This document shows positions 42,662 to 53,111 of a stretch of DNA of 64,000 nucleotides, one piece after another. The stretch spans positions 1,550,001 through 1,614,000 of the forward strand of contig NZ_AP027764.1 in the NCBI RefSeq assembly GCF_036503815.1, given 5' to 3'. This DNA comes from Escherichia coli. GTDB lineage: Bacteria; Pseudomonadota; Gammaproteobacteria; Enterobacterales; Enterobacteriaceae. The position numbers and the translations under genes are program-made. Each line of letters begins with the position of its first letter. The stretch's first letter is position 1. A model generated the notes under the pieces. It saw only the letters and a program-made list of their open reading frames with translations. It did no database searches and was not told the DNA's origin.

Positions 42662-44179
42662 ATGTGCGGTATTGTCGGTATCGCCGGTGTTATGCCGGTT
42701 AACCAGTCGATTTATGATGCCTTAACGGTGCTTCAGCATCGCGGTCAGGATGCCGCCGGCATCATCACCATTGATGCTAATAACTGCTTCCGTTTGCGTA
42801 AAGCGAACGGGCTGGTGAGCGATGTCTTCGAAGCTCGCCATATGCAGCGTTTGCAGGGCAATATGGGCATTGGTCATGTGCGTTACCCCACGGCTGGTAG
42901 CTCCAGCGCCTCTGAAGCGCAGCCGTTTTACGTTAACTCCCCGTATGGCATCACGCTTGCCCACAACGGCAATCTGACCAACGCTCACGAGTTGCGTAAA
43001 AAACTGTTTGAAGAAAAACGCCGCCACATCAACACCACCTCCGACTCGGAAATTCTGCTTAATATCTTCGCCAGCGAGCTGGACAACTTCCGCCACTACC
43101 CGCTGGAAGCCGACAACATATTCGCCGCCATTGCTGCTACAAACCGCTTAATCCGCGGCGCGTATGCCTGTGTGGCGATGATTATCGGCCACGGTATGGT
43201 GGCTTTCCGCGATCCTAACGGTATTCGTCCGCTGGTACTGGGGAAACGTGATATCGACGACAATCGCACAGAATATATGGTCGCTTCCGAAAGCGTTGCG
43301 CTCGATACCCTGGGCTTTGAGTTCCTGCGTGATGTCGCCCCAGGCGAGGCGATTTACATCACTGAAGAAGGGCAGCTGTTTACCCGCCAGTGCGCTGACA
43401 ACCCGGTCAGCAATCCATGCCTGTTCGAGTATGTTTACTTTGCCCGACCAGACTCGTTCATCGACAAAATTTCCGTTTACAGCGCGCGTGTGAATATGGG
43501 CACCAAGCTGGGCGAGAAAATTGCTCGCGAATGGGAAGATCTGGATATCGACGTGGTGATCCCAATTCCGGAAACCTCTTGTGATATCGCGCTGGAAATC
43601 GCCCGTATTCTGGGCAAACCGTACCGCCAGGGCTTTGTGAAAAACCGCTATGTTGGCCGCACGTTTATCATGCCGGGCCAGCAGCTGCGTCGTAAGTCCG
43701 TGCGCCGTAAACTGAACGCCAACCGCGCTGAATTCCGCGATAAAAACGTCCTGCTGGTCGATGACTCCATCGTGCGTGGTACCACTTCTGAGCAGATTAT
43801 CGAGATGGCGCGTGAAGCCGGAGCGAAGAAAGTTTACCTCGCTTCTGCGGCACCGGAAATTCGCTTCCCGAACGTTTACGGGATTGATATGCCAAGCGCC
43901 ACGGAGCTTATCGCCCACGGTCGCGAAGTAGATGAAATTCGCCAGATCATCGGTGCTGACGGGTTGATTTTCCAGGACCTCAACGATTTGATCGAAGCCG
44001 TTCGCGCTGAAAACCCGGATATCCAGCAGTTTGAATGCTCGGTGTTCAACGGCGTTTACGTCACCAAAGATGTTGATCAGGGCTACCTCGATTTCCTTGA
44101 TACTTTACGTAATGACGACGCTAAAGCCGTGCAACGTCAGAACGAAGTGGAAAATCTCGAAATGCATAACGAAGGATGA
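42662..44179 (+). CDS. purF: Amidophosphoribosyltransferase
   Basis: First committed step of purine synthesis: PRPP plus glutamine give phosphoribosylamine; 505 residues. The N-terminal nucleophile Cys2 is in MCGIVGIAG, exposed after Met removal. The glutaminase domain has RHGQDAAGI-type stretches and GNLTNAHELR. The phosphoribosyltransferase domain carries VLLVDDSIVRGTTSEQI near residue 362, the PRPP-binding loop. The ribosome site GAGGAAAA is strong. Confidence 0.98.
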   Translation: MCGIVGIAGVMPVNQSIYDALTVLQHRGQDAAGIITIDANNCFRLRKANGLVSDVFEARHMQRLQGNMGIGHVRYPTAGSSSASEAQPFYVNSPYGITLAHNGNLTNAHELRKKLFEEKRRHINTTSDSEILLNIFASELDNFRHYPLEADNIFAAIAATNRLIRGAYACVAMIIGHGMVAFRDPNGIRPLVLGKRDIDDNRTEYMVASESVALDTLGFEFLRDVAPGEAIYITEEGQLFTRQCADNPVSNPCLFEYVYFARPDSFIDKISVYSARVNMGTKLGEKIAREWEDLDIDVVIPIPETSCDIALEIARILGKPYRQGFVKNRYVGRTFIMPGQQLRRKSVRRKLNANRAEFRDKNVLLVDDSIVRGTTSEQIIEMAREAGAKKVYLASAAPEIRFPNVYGIDMPSATELIAHGREVDEIRQIIGADGLIFQDLNDLIEAVRAENPDIQQFECSVFNGVYVTKDVDQGYLDFLDTLRNDDAKAVQRQNEVENLEMHNEG

Positions 44180-44189
44180 TGCCTTCGCT

Positions 44190-44212
44190 CAGGGTGCCGG
44201 TCTGGCACCCTG
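44190..44212. terminator. Hairpin between purF and ubiX
   Basis: CAGGGTGCC / GGCACCCTG with a five-base loop, about 10 bp after the purF stop and without a T run. It may be an mRNA 3'-end or processing structure rather than a full terminator. Confidence 0.55.
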
Positions 44213-44273
44213 ACTTGCAACTCCCGCCGAAATCCTGCAAAGTCTGCCTGCAAGTCTGACAGGGCAACTATTT

Positions 44274-44843
44274 ATGAAACGACTCATTGTGGGCATCAGC
44301 GGTGCCAGCGGCGCGATTTATGGCGTACGATTATTACAGGTTCTGCGCGATGTCACAGATATCGAAACGCATCTGGTAATGAGCCAGGCGGCGCGCCAGA
44401 CCTTATCCCTTGAAACGGATTTCTCCCTGCGTGATGTGCAGGCATTAGCCGATGTCACGCACGATGCGCGCGATATTGCCGCCAGCATCTCTTCTGGTTC
44501 TTTCCAGACGTTGGGGATGGTGATTTTACCCTGTTCAATCAAAACCCTGTCCGGCATTGTGCATAGCTATACGGATGGCTTACTGACCCGTGCGGCAGAT
44601 GTGGTGCTGAAAGAGCGTCGCCCGCTGGTGCTCTGCGTACGTGAAACACCATTGCACTTAGGCCATCTGCGTTTAATGACTCAGGCGGCGGAAATCGGTG
44701 CGGTAATTATGCCTCCCGTTCCGGCGTTTTATCATCGCCCGCAATCCCTTGATGATGTGATAAATCAGACGGTTAACCGTGTTCTTGACCAGTTTGCGAT
44801 AAATCTACCCGAAGATCTCTTTGCCCGCTGGCAGGGCGCATAA
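44274..44843 (+). CDS. ubiX: Flavin prenyltransferase UbiX
   Basis: Makes prenylated FMN, the cofactor of the decarboxylase UbiD in ubiquinone synthesis; 189 residues. The flavoprotein fold starts with LIVGISGASGAIYGVRLL (FMN-binding glycine/serine loop at about residues 5-15), followed by VILPCSIKTLSGI, LVLCVRETPLHLGHLRLM and MPPVPAFYHRPQS, all typical of UbiX/Pad1. There is no signal peptide. It is the last gene of the purF transcript and is followed by a clear terminator. Confidence 0.96.
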   Translation: MKRLIVGISGASGAIYGVRLLQVLRDVTDIETHLVMSQAARQTLSLETDFSLRDVQALADVTHDARDIAASISSGSFQTLGMVILPCSIKTLSGIVHSYTDGLLTRAADVVLKERRPLVLCVRETPLHLGHLRLMTQAAEIGAVIMPPVPAFYHRPQSLDDVINQTVNRVLDQFAINLPEDLFARWQGA

Positions 44844-44851
44844 CTCCACTG

Positions 44852-44875
44852 TTGCCCTGTTTCAGGGCAATTTTG
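44852..44875 (+). terminator. Terminator after ubiX
   Basis: TTGCCCTG / CAGGGCAA with loop TTT, then TTTT. Confidence 0.85.
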
Positions 44876-45024
44876 CAACCGCGATCAAATCCTCAACATT
44901 TTGTTCCTGCCATTCAATCTAAACGCTGCGATCCAACCGCCATACCTGCTATCTTCAACTTCAGGACAATAATGCAACGTCTTATTAACATATTTAACGT
45001 TGAATGTTACTGTTGTCGTCAAGA

Positions 45025-45040
45025 TGGCATAAGACCTGCA
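45025..45040 (+). promoter_or_regulatory. Sigma-54 promoter of argT
   Basis: TGGCATAAGACCTGCA has the -24 GG and -12 GC with exactly 10 bases between them, as required for RpoN promoters. It lies 68 bp upstream of the argT ATG. argT is known to be induced under nitrogen limitation. Confidence 0.8.
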
Positions 45041-45107
45041 TGAACGAGCCTGCAAACACACAACACAATACACAACATAAAAAAGCCATTTCACTTGAGG
45101 GTTATGT

Positions 45108-45890
45108 ATGAAGAAGTCGATTCTCGCTCTGTCTTTGTTAGTCGGGATTTCCGCAGCAGCTTCCAGCTACGCGGCGATGCCGGAGACGGTACGTATCGGA
45201 ACGGATACCACCTATGCACCGTTCTCATCGAAAGATGCCAAAGGTGACTTTGTTGGCTTTGATATCGATCTCGGTAACGAGATGTGCAAACGGATGCAGG
45301 TGAAATGTACTTGGGTTGCCAGTGACTTTGACGCGCTGATCCCCTCACTGAAAGCGAAAAAGATCGACGCCATTATTTCGTCGCTTTCCATTACCGATAA
45401 ACGTCAGCAGGAGATTGCCTTCTCCGACAAACTGTACGCCGCAGACTCTCGTCTGATTGCTGCCAAAGGTTCACCGATTCAGCCAACGCTGGATTCACTG
45501 AAAGGTAAACATGTGGGTGTGCTGCAGGGATCAACCCAGGAAGCGTATGCCAATGATAACTGGCGCAGTAAGGGTGTCGATGTGGTGGCCTATGCTAACC
45601 AGGATTTGGTCTATTCCGATCTGGCTGCAGGACGCCTGGATGCCGCTCTGCAAGATGAGGTTGCTGCCAGCGAAGGTTTCCTCAAGCAACCTGCCGGTAA
45701 AGATTTCGCTTTTGCAGGCCCTTCAGTGAAAGACAAAAAATACTTCGGTGACGGCACCGGTGTCGGGCTACGTAAAGATGATGCTGAACTGACGGCTGCG
45801 TTTAATAAGGCGCTTGGCGAGCTGCGTCAGGACGGCACCTACGACAAGATGGCGAAAAAGTATTTCGACTTTAATGTCTACGGTGACTGA
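45108..45890 (+). CDS. argT: Lysine/arginine/ornithine-binding periplasmic protein
   Basis: LAO solute-binding protein, 260 residues, which feeds the HisQMP membrane complex. The signal peptide ends SSYA, with mature AMPETVRIG. Ligand-binding features are DTTYAPFSSKDAKGDFVGFDIDLGNEMCKRM, the SSLSITDKRQQEI segment and LQDEVAASEG. Two cysteines 7 apart (MCKRMQVKC) form the conserved disulphide. It is about 70% identical by eye to HisJ downstream, which points to an old tandem duplication. It is transcribed from its own sigma-54 promoter. Confidence 0.97.
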   Translation: MKKSILALSLLVGISAAASSYAAMPETVRIGTDTTYAPFSSKDAKGDFVGFDIDLGNEMCKRMQVKCTWVASDFDALIPSLKAKKIDAIISSLSITDKRQQEIAFSDKLYAADSRLIAAKGSPIQPTLDSLKGKHVGVLQGSTQEAYANDNWRSKGVDVVAYANQDLVYSDLAAGRLDAALQDEVAASEGFLKQPAGKDFAFAGPSVKDKKYFGDGTGVGLRKDDAELTAAFNKALGELRQDGTYDKMAKKYFDFNVYGD

Positions 45891-45945
45891 TACGTCGCAG
45901 GGAAGCTGTACCTGATGGAATGATCATGGTGCACGCCAGGTTTGT

Positions 45946-45962
45946 TGCACTATCGTGGTGCA
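45946..45962. promoter_or_regulatory. NtrC binding site upstream of hisJ
   Basis: TGCACTATCGTGGTGCA fits the NtrC consensus TGCACY-N4-TGGTGCA at every fixed position. It sits about 90 bp upstream of the candidate sigma-54 promoter of hisJ, a normal enhancer distance. A second half-site-like TGGTGCAC is at 45927. Confidence 0.85.
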
Positions 45963-46043
45963 TTAAAATGCATACTTAAGCATTTTTAATGAAAAATAAT
46001 ACGTCTAACGGGGCGGGATATTTTGCCTTGATGGTCAATTTTA

Positions 46044-46059
46044 TGGCACGATAAGTGTA
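46044..46059 (+). promoter_or_regulatory. Candidate sigma-54 promoter of hisJ
   Basis: TGGCACGATAAGTGTA has a perfect -24 block (TGGCAC), but the -12 element is GT in place of GC. It is 48 bp before the hisJ start. The adjacent NtrC site supports the assignment. Confidence 0.6.
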
Positions 46060-46107
46060 ACAAACCTGTAAATATTCCCTATAAAAAGACTGTCAGTTGA
46101 GGACATT

Positions 46108-46890
46108 ATGAAAAAACTGGTGCTATCGCTCTCTCTGGTTCTGGCCTTCTCCAGCGCAACGGCGGCGTTTGCTGCGATTCCGCAAAACATCCGCATCGGT
46201 ACCGATCCGACCTATGCGCCATTTGAATCAAAAAATTCACAAGGTGAACTGGTTGGCTTCGACATCGATCTGGCGAAGGAATTGTGCAAACGCATCAATA
46301 CGCAATGTACGTTTGTCGAAAACCCGCTGGATGCGTTAATCCCGTCCTTAAAAGCGAAGAAGATTGACGCCATCATGTCATCGCTTTCCATTACGGAAAA
46401 ACGTCAGCAGGAAATTGCCTTCACCGACAAACTGTACGCTGCCGACTCTCGTCTGGTAGTGGCGAAAAATTCCGACATTCAGCCGACAGTCGAGTCGCTG
46501 AAAGGCAAACGCGTAGGCGTATTGCAGGGCACCACCCAGGAGACGTTCGGTAACGAACACTGGGCACCAAAAGGCATTGAAATCGTCTCTTATCAGGGGC
46601 AGGACAACATTTATTCTGACCTGACTGCCGGACGTATTGATGCCGCATTCCAGGATGAGGTCGCCGCCAGCGAAGGTTTCCTCAAACAACCCGTTGGTAA
46701 AGATTACAAATTCGGTGGCCCGTCTGTTAAAGATGAAAAACTGTTTGGCGTAGGTACCGGCATGGGTCTGCGTAAAGAAGATAACGAATTGCGCGAGGCA
46801 CTGAACAAAGCCTTTGCCGAAATGCGCGCTGACGGTACTTACGAGAAATTAGCGAAAAAGTACTTCGATTTTGATGTTTATGGTGGTTAA
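46108..46890 (+). CDS. hisJ: Histidine-binding periplasmic protein
   Basis: Periplasmic receptor of the histidine ABC transporter, 260 residues, same length as ArgT. The signal peptide ends AAFA, with mature AIPQNIRIG. It shares DPTYAPFESKNSQGELVGFDIDLAKELCKRI and the disulphide cysteines with ArgT. Differences cluster in the ligand pocket region. It is the first gene of hisJQMP. The 89 bp before hisQ contain an inverted repeat (CTCCC...GGGAG), which may lower expression of the membrane genes relative to the binding protein (inference). Confidence 0.97.
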   Translation: MKKLVLSLSLVLAFSSATAAFAAIPQNIRIGTDPTYAPFESKNSQGELVGFDIDLAKELCKRINTQCTFVENPLDALIPSLKAKKIDAIMSSLSITEKRQQEIAFTDKLYAADSRLVVAKNSDIQPTVESLKGKRVGVLQGTTQETFGNEHWAPKGIEIVSYQGQDNIYSDLTAGRIDAAFQDEVAASEGFLKQPVGKDYKFGGPSVKDEKLFGVGTGMGLRKEDNELREALNKAFAEMRADGTYEKLAKKYFDFDVYGG

Positions 46891-46979
46891 TCGCCATCGG
46901 TGAAAGAAAGCCCGCTCCCTTCTGGTAACCGGAGGGAGACAAGAGGCGGTAATTCACCACACACGACAGGACAGGCAGC

Positions 46980-47666
46980 ATGTTGTATGGGTTTTCAGGT
47001 GTTATTTTACAGGGTGCGCTCGTCACGCTGGAGCTGGCGATCAGCTCTGTAGTGCTCGCTGTAATCATCGGTTTAATTGGCGCTGGCGGTAAGCTCTCGC
47101 AAAATCGGCTTTCGGGCCTTATTTTCGAAGGCTACACCACGCTGATTCGTGGCGTGCCGGACTTGGTGTTGATGCTGCTGATTTTCTACGGTTTGCAGAT
47201 TGCACTAAACACGGTGACGGAGGCGATGGGCGTCGGGCAGATTGATATCGATCCGATGGTCGCTGGTATTATTACTCTCGGTTTTATCTACGGTGCTTAT
47301 TTTACCGAAACGTTCCGTGGCGCGTTTATGGCTGTGCCGAAAGGGCATATAGAGGCGGCGACGGCGTTCGGTTTTACTCGTGGGCAAGTGTTTCGGCGGA
47401 TTATGTTTCCGGCGATGATGCGTTACGCCCTGCCAGGCATTGGCAACAACTGGCAGGTGATCCTCAAATCTACCGCTTTGGTTTCGTTACTCGGCCTGGA
47501 AGATGTGGTCAAAGCCACCCAACTGGCAGGCAAAAGTACCTGGGAACCGTTCTATTTCGCCATTGTTTGTGGTGTGATTTACCTGGTTTTCACCACCGTT
47601 TCCAATGGTGTGCTGCTGTTCCTTGAGCGCCGCTACTCCGTGGGTGTGAAGAGGGCTGACCTGTGA
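46980..47666 (+). CDS. hisQ: Histidine/lysine/arginine ABC transporter permease HisQ
   Basis: One of two membrane subunits, 228 residues, with about five transmembrane segments. The EAA loop that contacts HisP is seen as HIEAATAFGFTRGQVFRRIMFP near residue 130. TLIRGVPDLVLMLLIFYG is typical of polar-amino-acid permeases. Its stop overlaps the hisM start by four bases. Confidence 0.97.
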   Translation: MLYGFSGVILQGALVTLELAISSVVLAVIIGLIGAGGKLSQNRLSGLIFEGYTTLIRGVPDLVLMLLIFYGLQIALNTVTEAMGVGQIDIDPMVAGIITLGFIYGAYFTETFRGAFMAVPKGHIEAATAFGFTRGQVFRRIMFPAMMRYALPGIGNNWQVILKSTALVSLLGLEDVVKATQLAGKSTWEPFYFAIVCGVIYLVFTTVSNGVLLFLERRYSVGVKRADL

Positions 47667-48379
47667 TCGAAATCTTACATGAATACTGGAAACCGCTGCT
47701 GTGGACTGACGGTTATCGCTTTACTGGCGTGGCAATCACCCTGTGGCTGCTGATTTTGTCGGTAGTGATAGGCGGAGTTCTGGCGCTGTTTCTGGCGATT
47801 GGTCGCGTCTCCAGCAATAAATACATCCAGTTTCCAATCTGGTTATTTACCTATATTTTTCGCGGTACACCGCTGTATGTTCAATTGCTGGTGTTCTATT
47901 CCGGCATGTACACGCTGGAGATTGTTAAGGGAACCGAGTTCCTTAACGCCTTTTTCCGCAGTGGCCTGAATTGTACTGTGCTGGCGCTGACGCTTAACAC
48001 CTGTGCTTACACCACCGAGATTTTTGCCGGAGCAATCCGTTCGGTACCGCACGGAGAAATTGAAGCCGCCAGAGCCTATGGCTTTTCGACCTTTAAAATG
48101 TATCGCTGCATTATTTTGCCTTCAGCGCTGCGTATTGCGTTACCTGCCTACAGTAATGAAGTAATCCTGATGCTGCACTCTACTGCGCTGGCGTTTACGG
48201 CCACGGTGCCGGATCTGCTGAAAATAGCCCGTGATATTAACGCCGCCACGTATCAACCTTTTACCGCTTTCGGTATCGCCGCGGTGCTCTATTTAATCAT
48301 CTCTTATGTCCTGATCAGTCTGTTCCGCAAAGCGGAAAAACGCTGGTTGCAGCATGTGAAACCTTCTTCAACGCACTGA
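47663..48379 (+). CDS. hisM: Histidine/lysine/arginine ABC transporter permease HisM
   Basis: Second membrane subunit, 238 residues, homologous to HisQ. Conserved parts: YIFRGTPLYVQLLVFYSG and the EAA loop EIEAARAYGFSTFKMYRCIILPSALR. It starts with GTG within the hisQ end and forms a heterodimer with HisQ. hisP starts 7 bp after its stop. Confidence 0.97.
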   Translation: MIEILHEYWKPLLWTDGYRFTGVAITLWLLILSVVIGGVLALFLAIGRVSSNKYIQFPIWLFTYIFRGTPLYVQLLVFYSGMYTLEIVKGTEFLNAFFRSGLNCTVLALTLNTCAYTTEIFAGAIRSVPHGEIEAARAYGFSTFKMYRCIILPSALRIALPAYSNEVILMLHSTALAFTATVPDLLKIARDINAATYQPFTAFGIAAVLYLIISYVLISLFRKAEKRWLQHVKPSSTH

Positions 48380-48386
48380 GAATACG

Positions 48387-49160
48387 ATGTCCGAGAATAA
48401 ATTAAACGTTATCGATTTGCACAAACGCTACGGCGAACACGAAGTGCTGAAAGGGGTCTCACTGCAAGCGAATGCCGGTGATGTCATAAGTATCATCGGA
48501 TCGTCGGGATCGGGGAAAAGTACCTTTCTGCGCTGCATTAACTTCCTCGAAAAACCGAGTGAAGGATCGATCGTCGTTAACGGCCAGACGATCAATCTGG
48601 TGCGCGATAAAGACGGTCAACTCAAAGTCGCCGATAAAAATCAGCTGCGCTTACTGCGCACACGCCTGACGATGGTATTCCAGCACTTCAATCTCTGGAG
48701 CCATATGACGGTGCTGGAAAACGTCATGGAAGCGCCGATTCAGGTGTTAGGCCTGAGCAAGCAGGAAGCGCGCGAGCGGGCGGTGAAGTATCTGGCGAAA
48801 GTCGGGATAGACGAACGTGCGCAGGGGAAATACCCGGTGCATCTGTCCGGTGGTCAGCAACAGCGTGTTTCTATCGCGCGGGCGCTGGCAATGGAACCGG
48901 AAGTTCTGCTGTTTGATGAACCCACCTCGGCGCTCGATCCTGAACTGGTAGGCGAAGTGCTGCGTATTATGCAGCAACTGGCAGAAGAGGGAAAAACCAT
49001 GGTGGTGGTGACTCACGAAATGGGCTTTGCTCGCCATGTTTCTACTCACGTCATTTTTCTCCATCAGGGGAAAATAGAGGAAGAAGGCGCGCCGGAGCAG
49101 TTATTTGGCAACCCGCAAAGCCCTCGTCTGCAACAGTTCCTTAAGGGATCGCTGAAATAA
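48387..49160 (+). CDS. hisP: Histidine/lysine/arginine ABC transporter ATPase HisP
   Basis: Nucleotide-binding subunit, 257 residues; a dimer drives the HisQM channel. Walker A is GSSGSGKST near residue 40, the Q-loop is VFQHFNLWSH, the signature is LSGGQQQRVSIARAL, Walker B is LLFDEPTSALDPE and the switch His is in VVTHEMGF. All motifs are intact. It is the last gene of the operon, with a hairpin after the stop. Confidence 0.98.
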   Translation: MSENKLNVIDLHKRYGEHEVLKGVSLQANAGDVISIIGSSGSGKSTFLRCINFLEKPSEGSIVVNGQTINLVRDKDGQLKVADKNQLRLLRTRLTMVFQHFNLWSHMTVLENVMEAPIQVLGLSKQEARERAVKYLAKVGIDERAQGKYPVHLSGGQQQRVSIARALAMEPEVLLFDEPTSALDPELVGEVLRIMQQLAEEGKTMVVVTHEMGFARHVSTHVIFLHQGKIEEEGAPEQLFGNPQSPRLQQFLKGSLK

Positions 49161-49166
49161 TTCCCT

Positions 49167-49190
49167 CTCCGGTGGCTAACGCTGCCGGAG
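49167..49190 (+). terminator. Hairpin after hisP
   Basis: CTCCGGTGGC / GCTGCCGGAG with loop TAAC (two G-T pairs), followed by the weak T stretch TATTT. Probable end of the his transport transcript. Confidence 0.65.
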
Positions 49191-49355
49191 TATTTCATGG
49201 GGAATTTGCGAGTCCGCTTCCGCTGAAATGTAAAAGTTGCAGTCCGCTAAAAATACTTCTGAATTAGCTGTCCAAAGATAAAAACTGCCTGCTGCATTGG
49301 GTGTAAATCGTGGTTATTGTCGCGTCATCTTAAATTTGAGGGGTGACGGAACGCC

Positions 49356-50246
49356 ATGACAATATCGACAACTTCCACGCCGCATGATGCGGTATTTAAA
49401 TCTTTTTTACGCCATCCAGACACCGCGCGGGATTTTATTGATATTCATCTTCCCGCGCCGCTGCGCAAACTGTGTGATTTAACGACGCTCAAACTGGAAC
49501 CAAACAGTTTTATTGATGAAGATCTGCGGCAATATTATTCCGACCTCTTGTGGTCTGTGAAAACGCAGGAGGGAGCGGGTTATATTTATGTGGTGATAGA
49601 GCACCAAAGTAAGCCGGAGGAATTAATGGCTTTTCGCATGATGCGCTATTCCATCGCGGCGATGCAAAACCATCTGGATGCAGGCTATAAAGAGCTTCCA
49701 TTGGTGATCCCAATGCTGTTTTATCATGGTTGCAGAAGTCCTTATCCTTATTCACTCTGCTGACTTGATGAATTTGCCGAGCCTGCTATAGCCCGCAAAA
49801 TATATTCATCGGCTTTTCCGCTGGTGGATATTACCGTGGTGCCGGATGACGAGATTATGCAACATCGCAAAATGGCGCTGTTGGAGTTAATTCAGAAACA
49901 TATTCGTCAGCGCGATCTGTTGGGATTAGTCGACCAAATTGTTTCGCTGCTAGTTACAGGGAACACTAATGACAGACAGCTAAAAGCCCTGTTTAATTAC
50001 GTATTACAAACGGGAGATGCCCAGCGTTTCCGTGCATTTATTGGTGAGATAGCGGAACGAGCACCACAAGAAAAGGAGAAACTGATGACCATTGCTGACA
50101 GATTACGTGAAGAAGGCGCAATGCAGGGCAAACACGAAGAAGCTCTGCGTATTGCTCAGGAGATGCTGGAAAAAGGATTTGACCACGAAGTCATCCTGAC
50201 GCTGACCCGACTTTCACCAGACGACCTAATCGCGCAAAGCCACTAA
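49356..50246 (+). pseudogene. rpnB: Recombination-promoting nuclease-like gene with in-frame TGA
   Basis: Member of the Rpn (transposase_31, PD-(D/E)XK-like) family, formerly yfcI, 296 codons. The start MTISTTSTPHDAVFKSFLRHP and the DLLWSVKTQ...YVVIEHQSKP catalytic region are intact. After ...RSPYPYSLC the frame hits TGA (49761-49763), then continues in the same frame as LDEFAEPAIARKIY... to LSPDDLIAQSH at the normal end. K-12 has, as I recall, Trp at this place, so TGG to TGA is the simplest explanation. A truncated 136-residue N-terminal protein could still be made, with most of the nuclease core. Rpn proteins promote RecA-independent recombination when over-expressed. Confidence 0.85.
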
Positions 50247-50293
50247 TCCTGTAACACCGGGAATTAACTGGCGGATGTTTGCAGTACACCACA

Positions 50294-51187
50294 TCAGTGA
50301 ACAACATCCGCCAGCGCCTCTTCTAAATCGTACCAGCGAAACGCAAAACCCGCTTCTTCCAGCCTTTTGGGCAAAGCCCGTTGTCCACCTAATACCAGTA
50401 CTGAAGATTCGCCCATTAACAGCCGGATGGCGGTCGCAGGGACGCGCAAAATGGCCGGACGATGCAGAGCATGACCGAGCGCATGGGCAAATTGTTCATT
50501 GCGTACTGGGTAGGGCGAAACCATATTAAACGGCCCGCGCAGCTCGTTATCCAGCAGCCAGAGAATACCGTTGACCATATCATCGATATGAATCCAGGCC
50601 AGATACTGCCGACCGGAGCCAATCGGCCCGCCCAGGCCAAGACGAAACGGCGGCAGCATTTTACCGAGGATCCCGCCGTCCGGTGCAAGCACCACGCCGG
50701 TACGCAGCAGGCACACACGTGTTTTGTCGCTTTGCGCCCGACAGGCAATCTCTTCCCAACGAGCGCAGAGTTTGTGGGTAAATTCGTTATGCGGCGGTTC
50801 CTCTTCAGTAACCACCACTTCACCTAAGTCGCCATAATAGCCCGTTGCCGAACCGGAAATGAGTACCGACGGCGGCGTGTCGCTGGCACTAATTAGATCG
50901 ACCAGTTTTTGCGTGATATTCCAGCGGCTTTGGCAGAGACGATCTTTTTGCTCGTGAGTCCAGCGTTTATCGGCAATCGGTTCTCCAGCCAGGTTGATTA
51001 CCGCATCAACGCCATTGAGGTTGCTTTGATCTGCAAGCCCTTGCCATAGTGTCACCCGGGGGCCGAGAACGGAACTGGCTTTCTGCGGGTTACGTGTCAC
51101 TACCGTGATTTGATGGCCCAGCTCCAGCAAACGCGGAATCAAATGGCGACCAATTAATCCCGTCCCTCCGGTGATCACTATGTTCAT
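50294..51187 (-). CDS. yfcH: Epimerase-like SDR protein YfcH
   Basis: Putative NAD(P)-dependent sugar-epimerase family protein, 297 residues, function not established. The Rossmann motif GGTGLIGRHLIPRLL is at residues 7-21. A YYG segment with upstream serines (LISGSATGYYGDLGE) stands at the catalytic position. The C-terminal DUF1731 domain (from about 245, AILRVPATAIRLLMGE) is typical. Ribosome site GGGAGG. It is 20 bp downstream of folX, likely one transcript. Confidence 0.92.
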   Translation of the reverse strand: MNIVITGGTGLIGRHLIPRLLELGHQITVVTRNPQKASSVLGPRVTLWQGLADQSNLNGVDAVINLAGEPIADKRWTHEQKDRLCQSRWNITQKLVDLISASDTPPSVLISGSATGYYGDLGEVVVTEEEPPHNEFTHKLCARWEEIACRAQSDKTRVCLLRTGVVLAPDGGILGKMLPPFRLGLGGPIGSGRQYLAWIHIDDMVNGILWLLDNELRGPFNMVSPYPVRNEQFAHALGHALHRPAILRVPATAIRLLMGESSVLVLGGQRALPKRLEEAGFAFRWYDLEEALADVVH

Positions 51188-51207
51188 GCAGCCTCCCGAT
51201 ATGGCGG

Positions 51208-51570
51208 TTAACGCTGCCAGCTTAAGGTCATGGATACCGAATCGGCGTAGCGCAGCGCGTGCAGTTTATCGATCTCTACTTCAGCATACGTCACCCAGTG
51301 ATGTTCACGTGCGATATCGAGCACATCCTGAGTTAATTTTTCCAGCAAAGAGAAACGGTTATTTTCTACGTGCTGAATAATGTTTTTCGTTATGGTGCGA
51401 TAATTCAGCGCATCGTTGATATCTTCGCTGGTGCGCGCTTTATCGGCGGGGTAGTGGATCGTCACGTTGATAACTATATCCTGACGGTTGTTAATTTCTT
51501 CTTCCTTAATTCCGATAAACGTACGTAAACGAAGGTTCTTTATACGAATAATAGCGGCAGGTTGTGCCAT
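51208..51570 (-). CDS. folX: Dihydroneopterin triphosphate 2'-epimerase
   Basis: FolB-like pterin enzyme, 120 residues, that epimerises 7,8-dihydroneopterin triphosphate to dihydromonapterin triphosphate, needed for tetrahydromonapterin in E. coli. The FolB/FolX fold is seen in RIKNLRLRTFIGIKEEEINNRQ and in the conserved NRFSLLEKLTQDVLD with the catalytic-region Glu. There is no signal peptide. Ribosome site GGAGAA. It is followed by yfcH on the same strand. Confidence 0.95.
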   Translation of the reverse strand: MAQPAAIIRIKNLRLRTFIGIKEEEINNRQDIVINVTIHYPADKARTSEDINDALNYRTITKNIIQHVENNRFSLLEKLTQDVLDIAREHHWVTYAEVEIDKLHALRYADSVSMTLSWQR

Positions 51571-51626
51571 TGCAGGTTCTCCGTTGTTTTACTTAGAATT
51601 AAATAATACACGAGAACCTGTTTCTG

Positions 51627-53056
<1,430 letters not shown>

Positions 53057-53111
53057 TAGCAACGGCAGAATCCAGTATCATAGCTTACGTTTTTTCGACG
53101 AGGAGTGAGTG

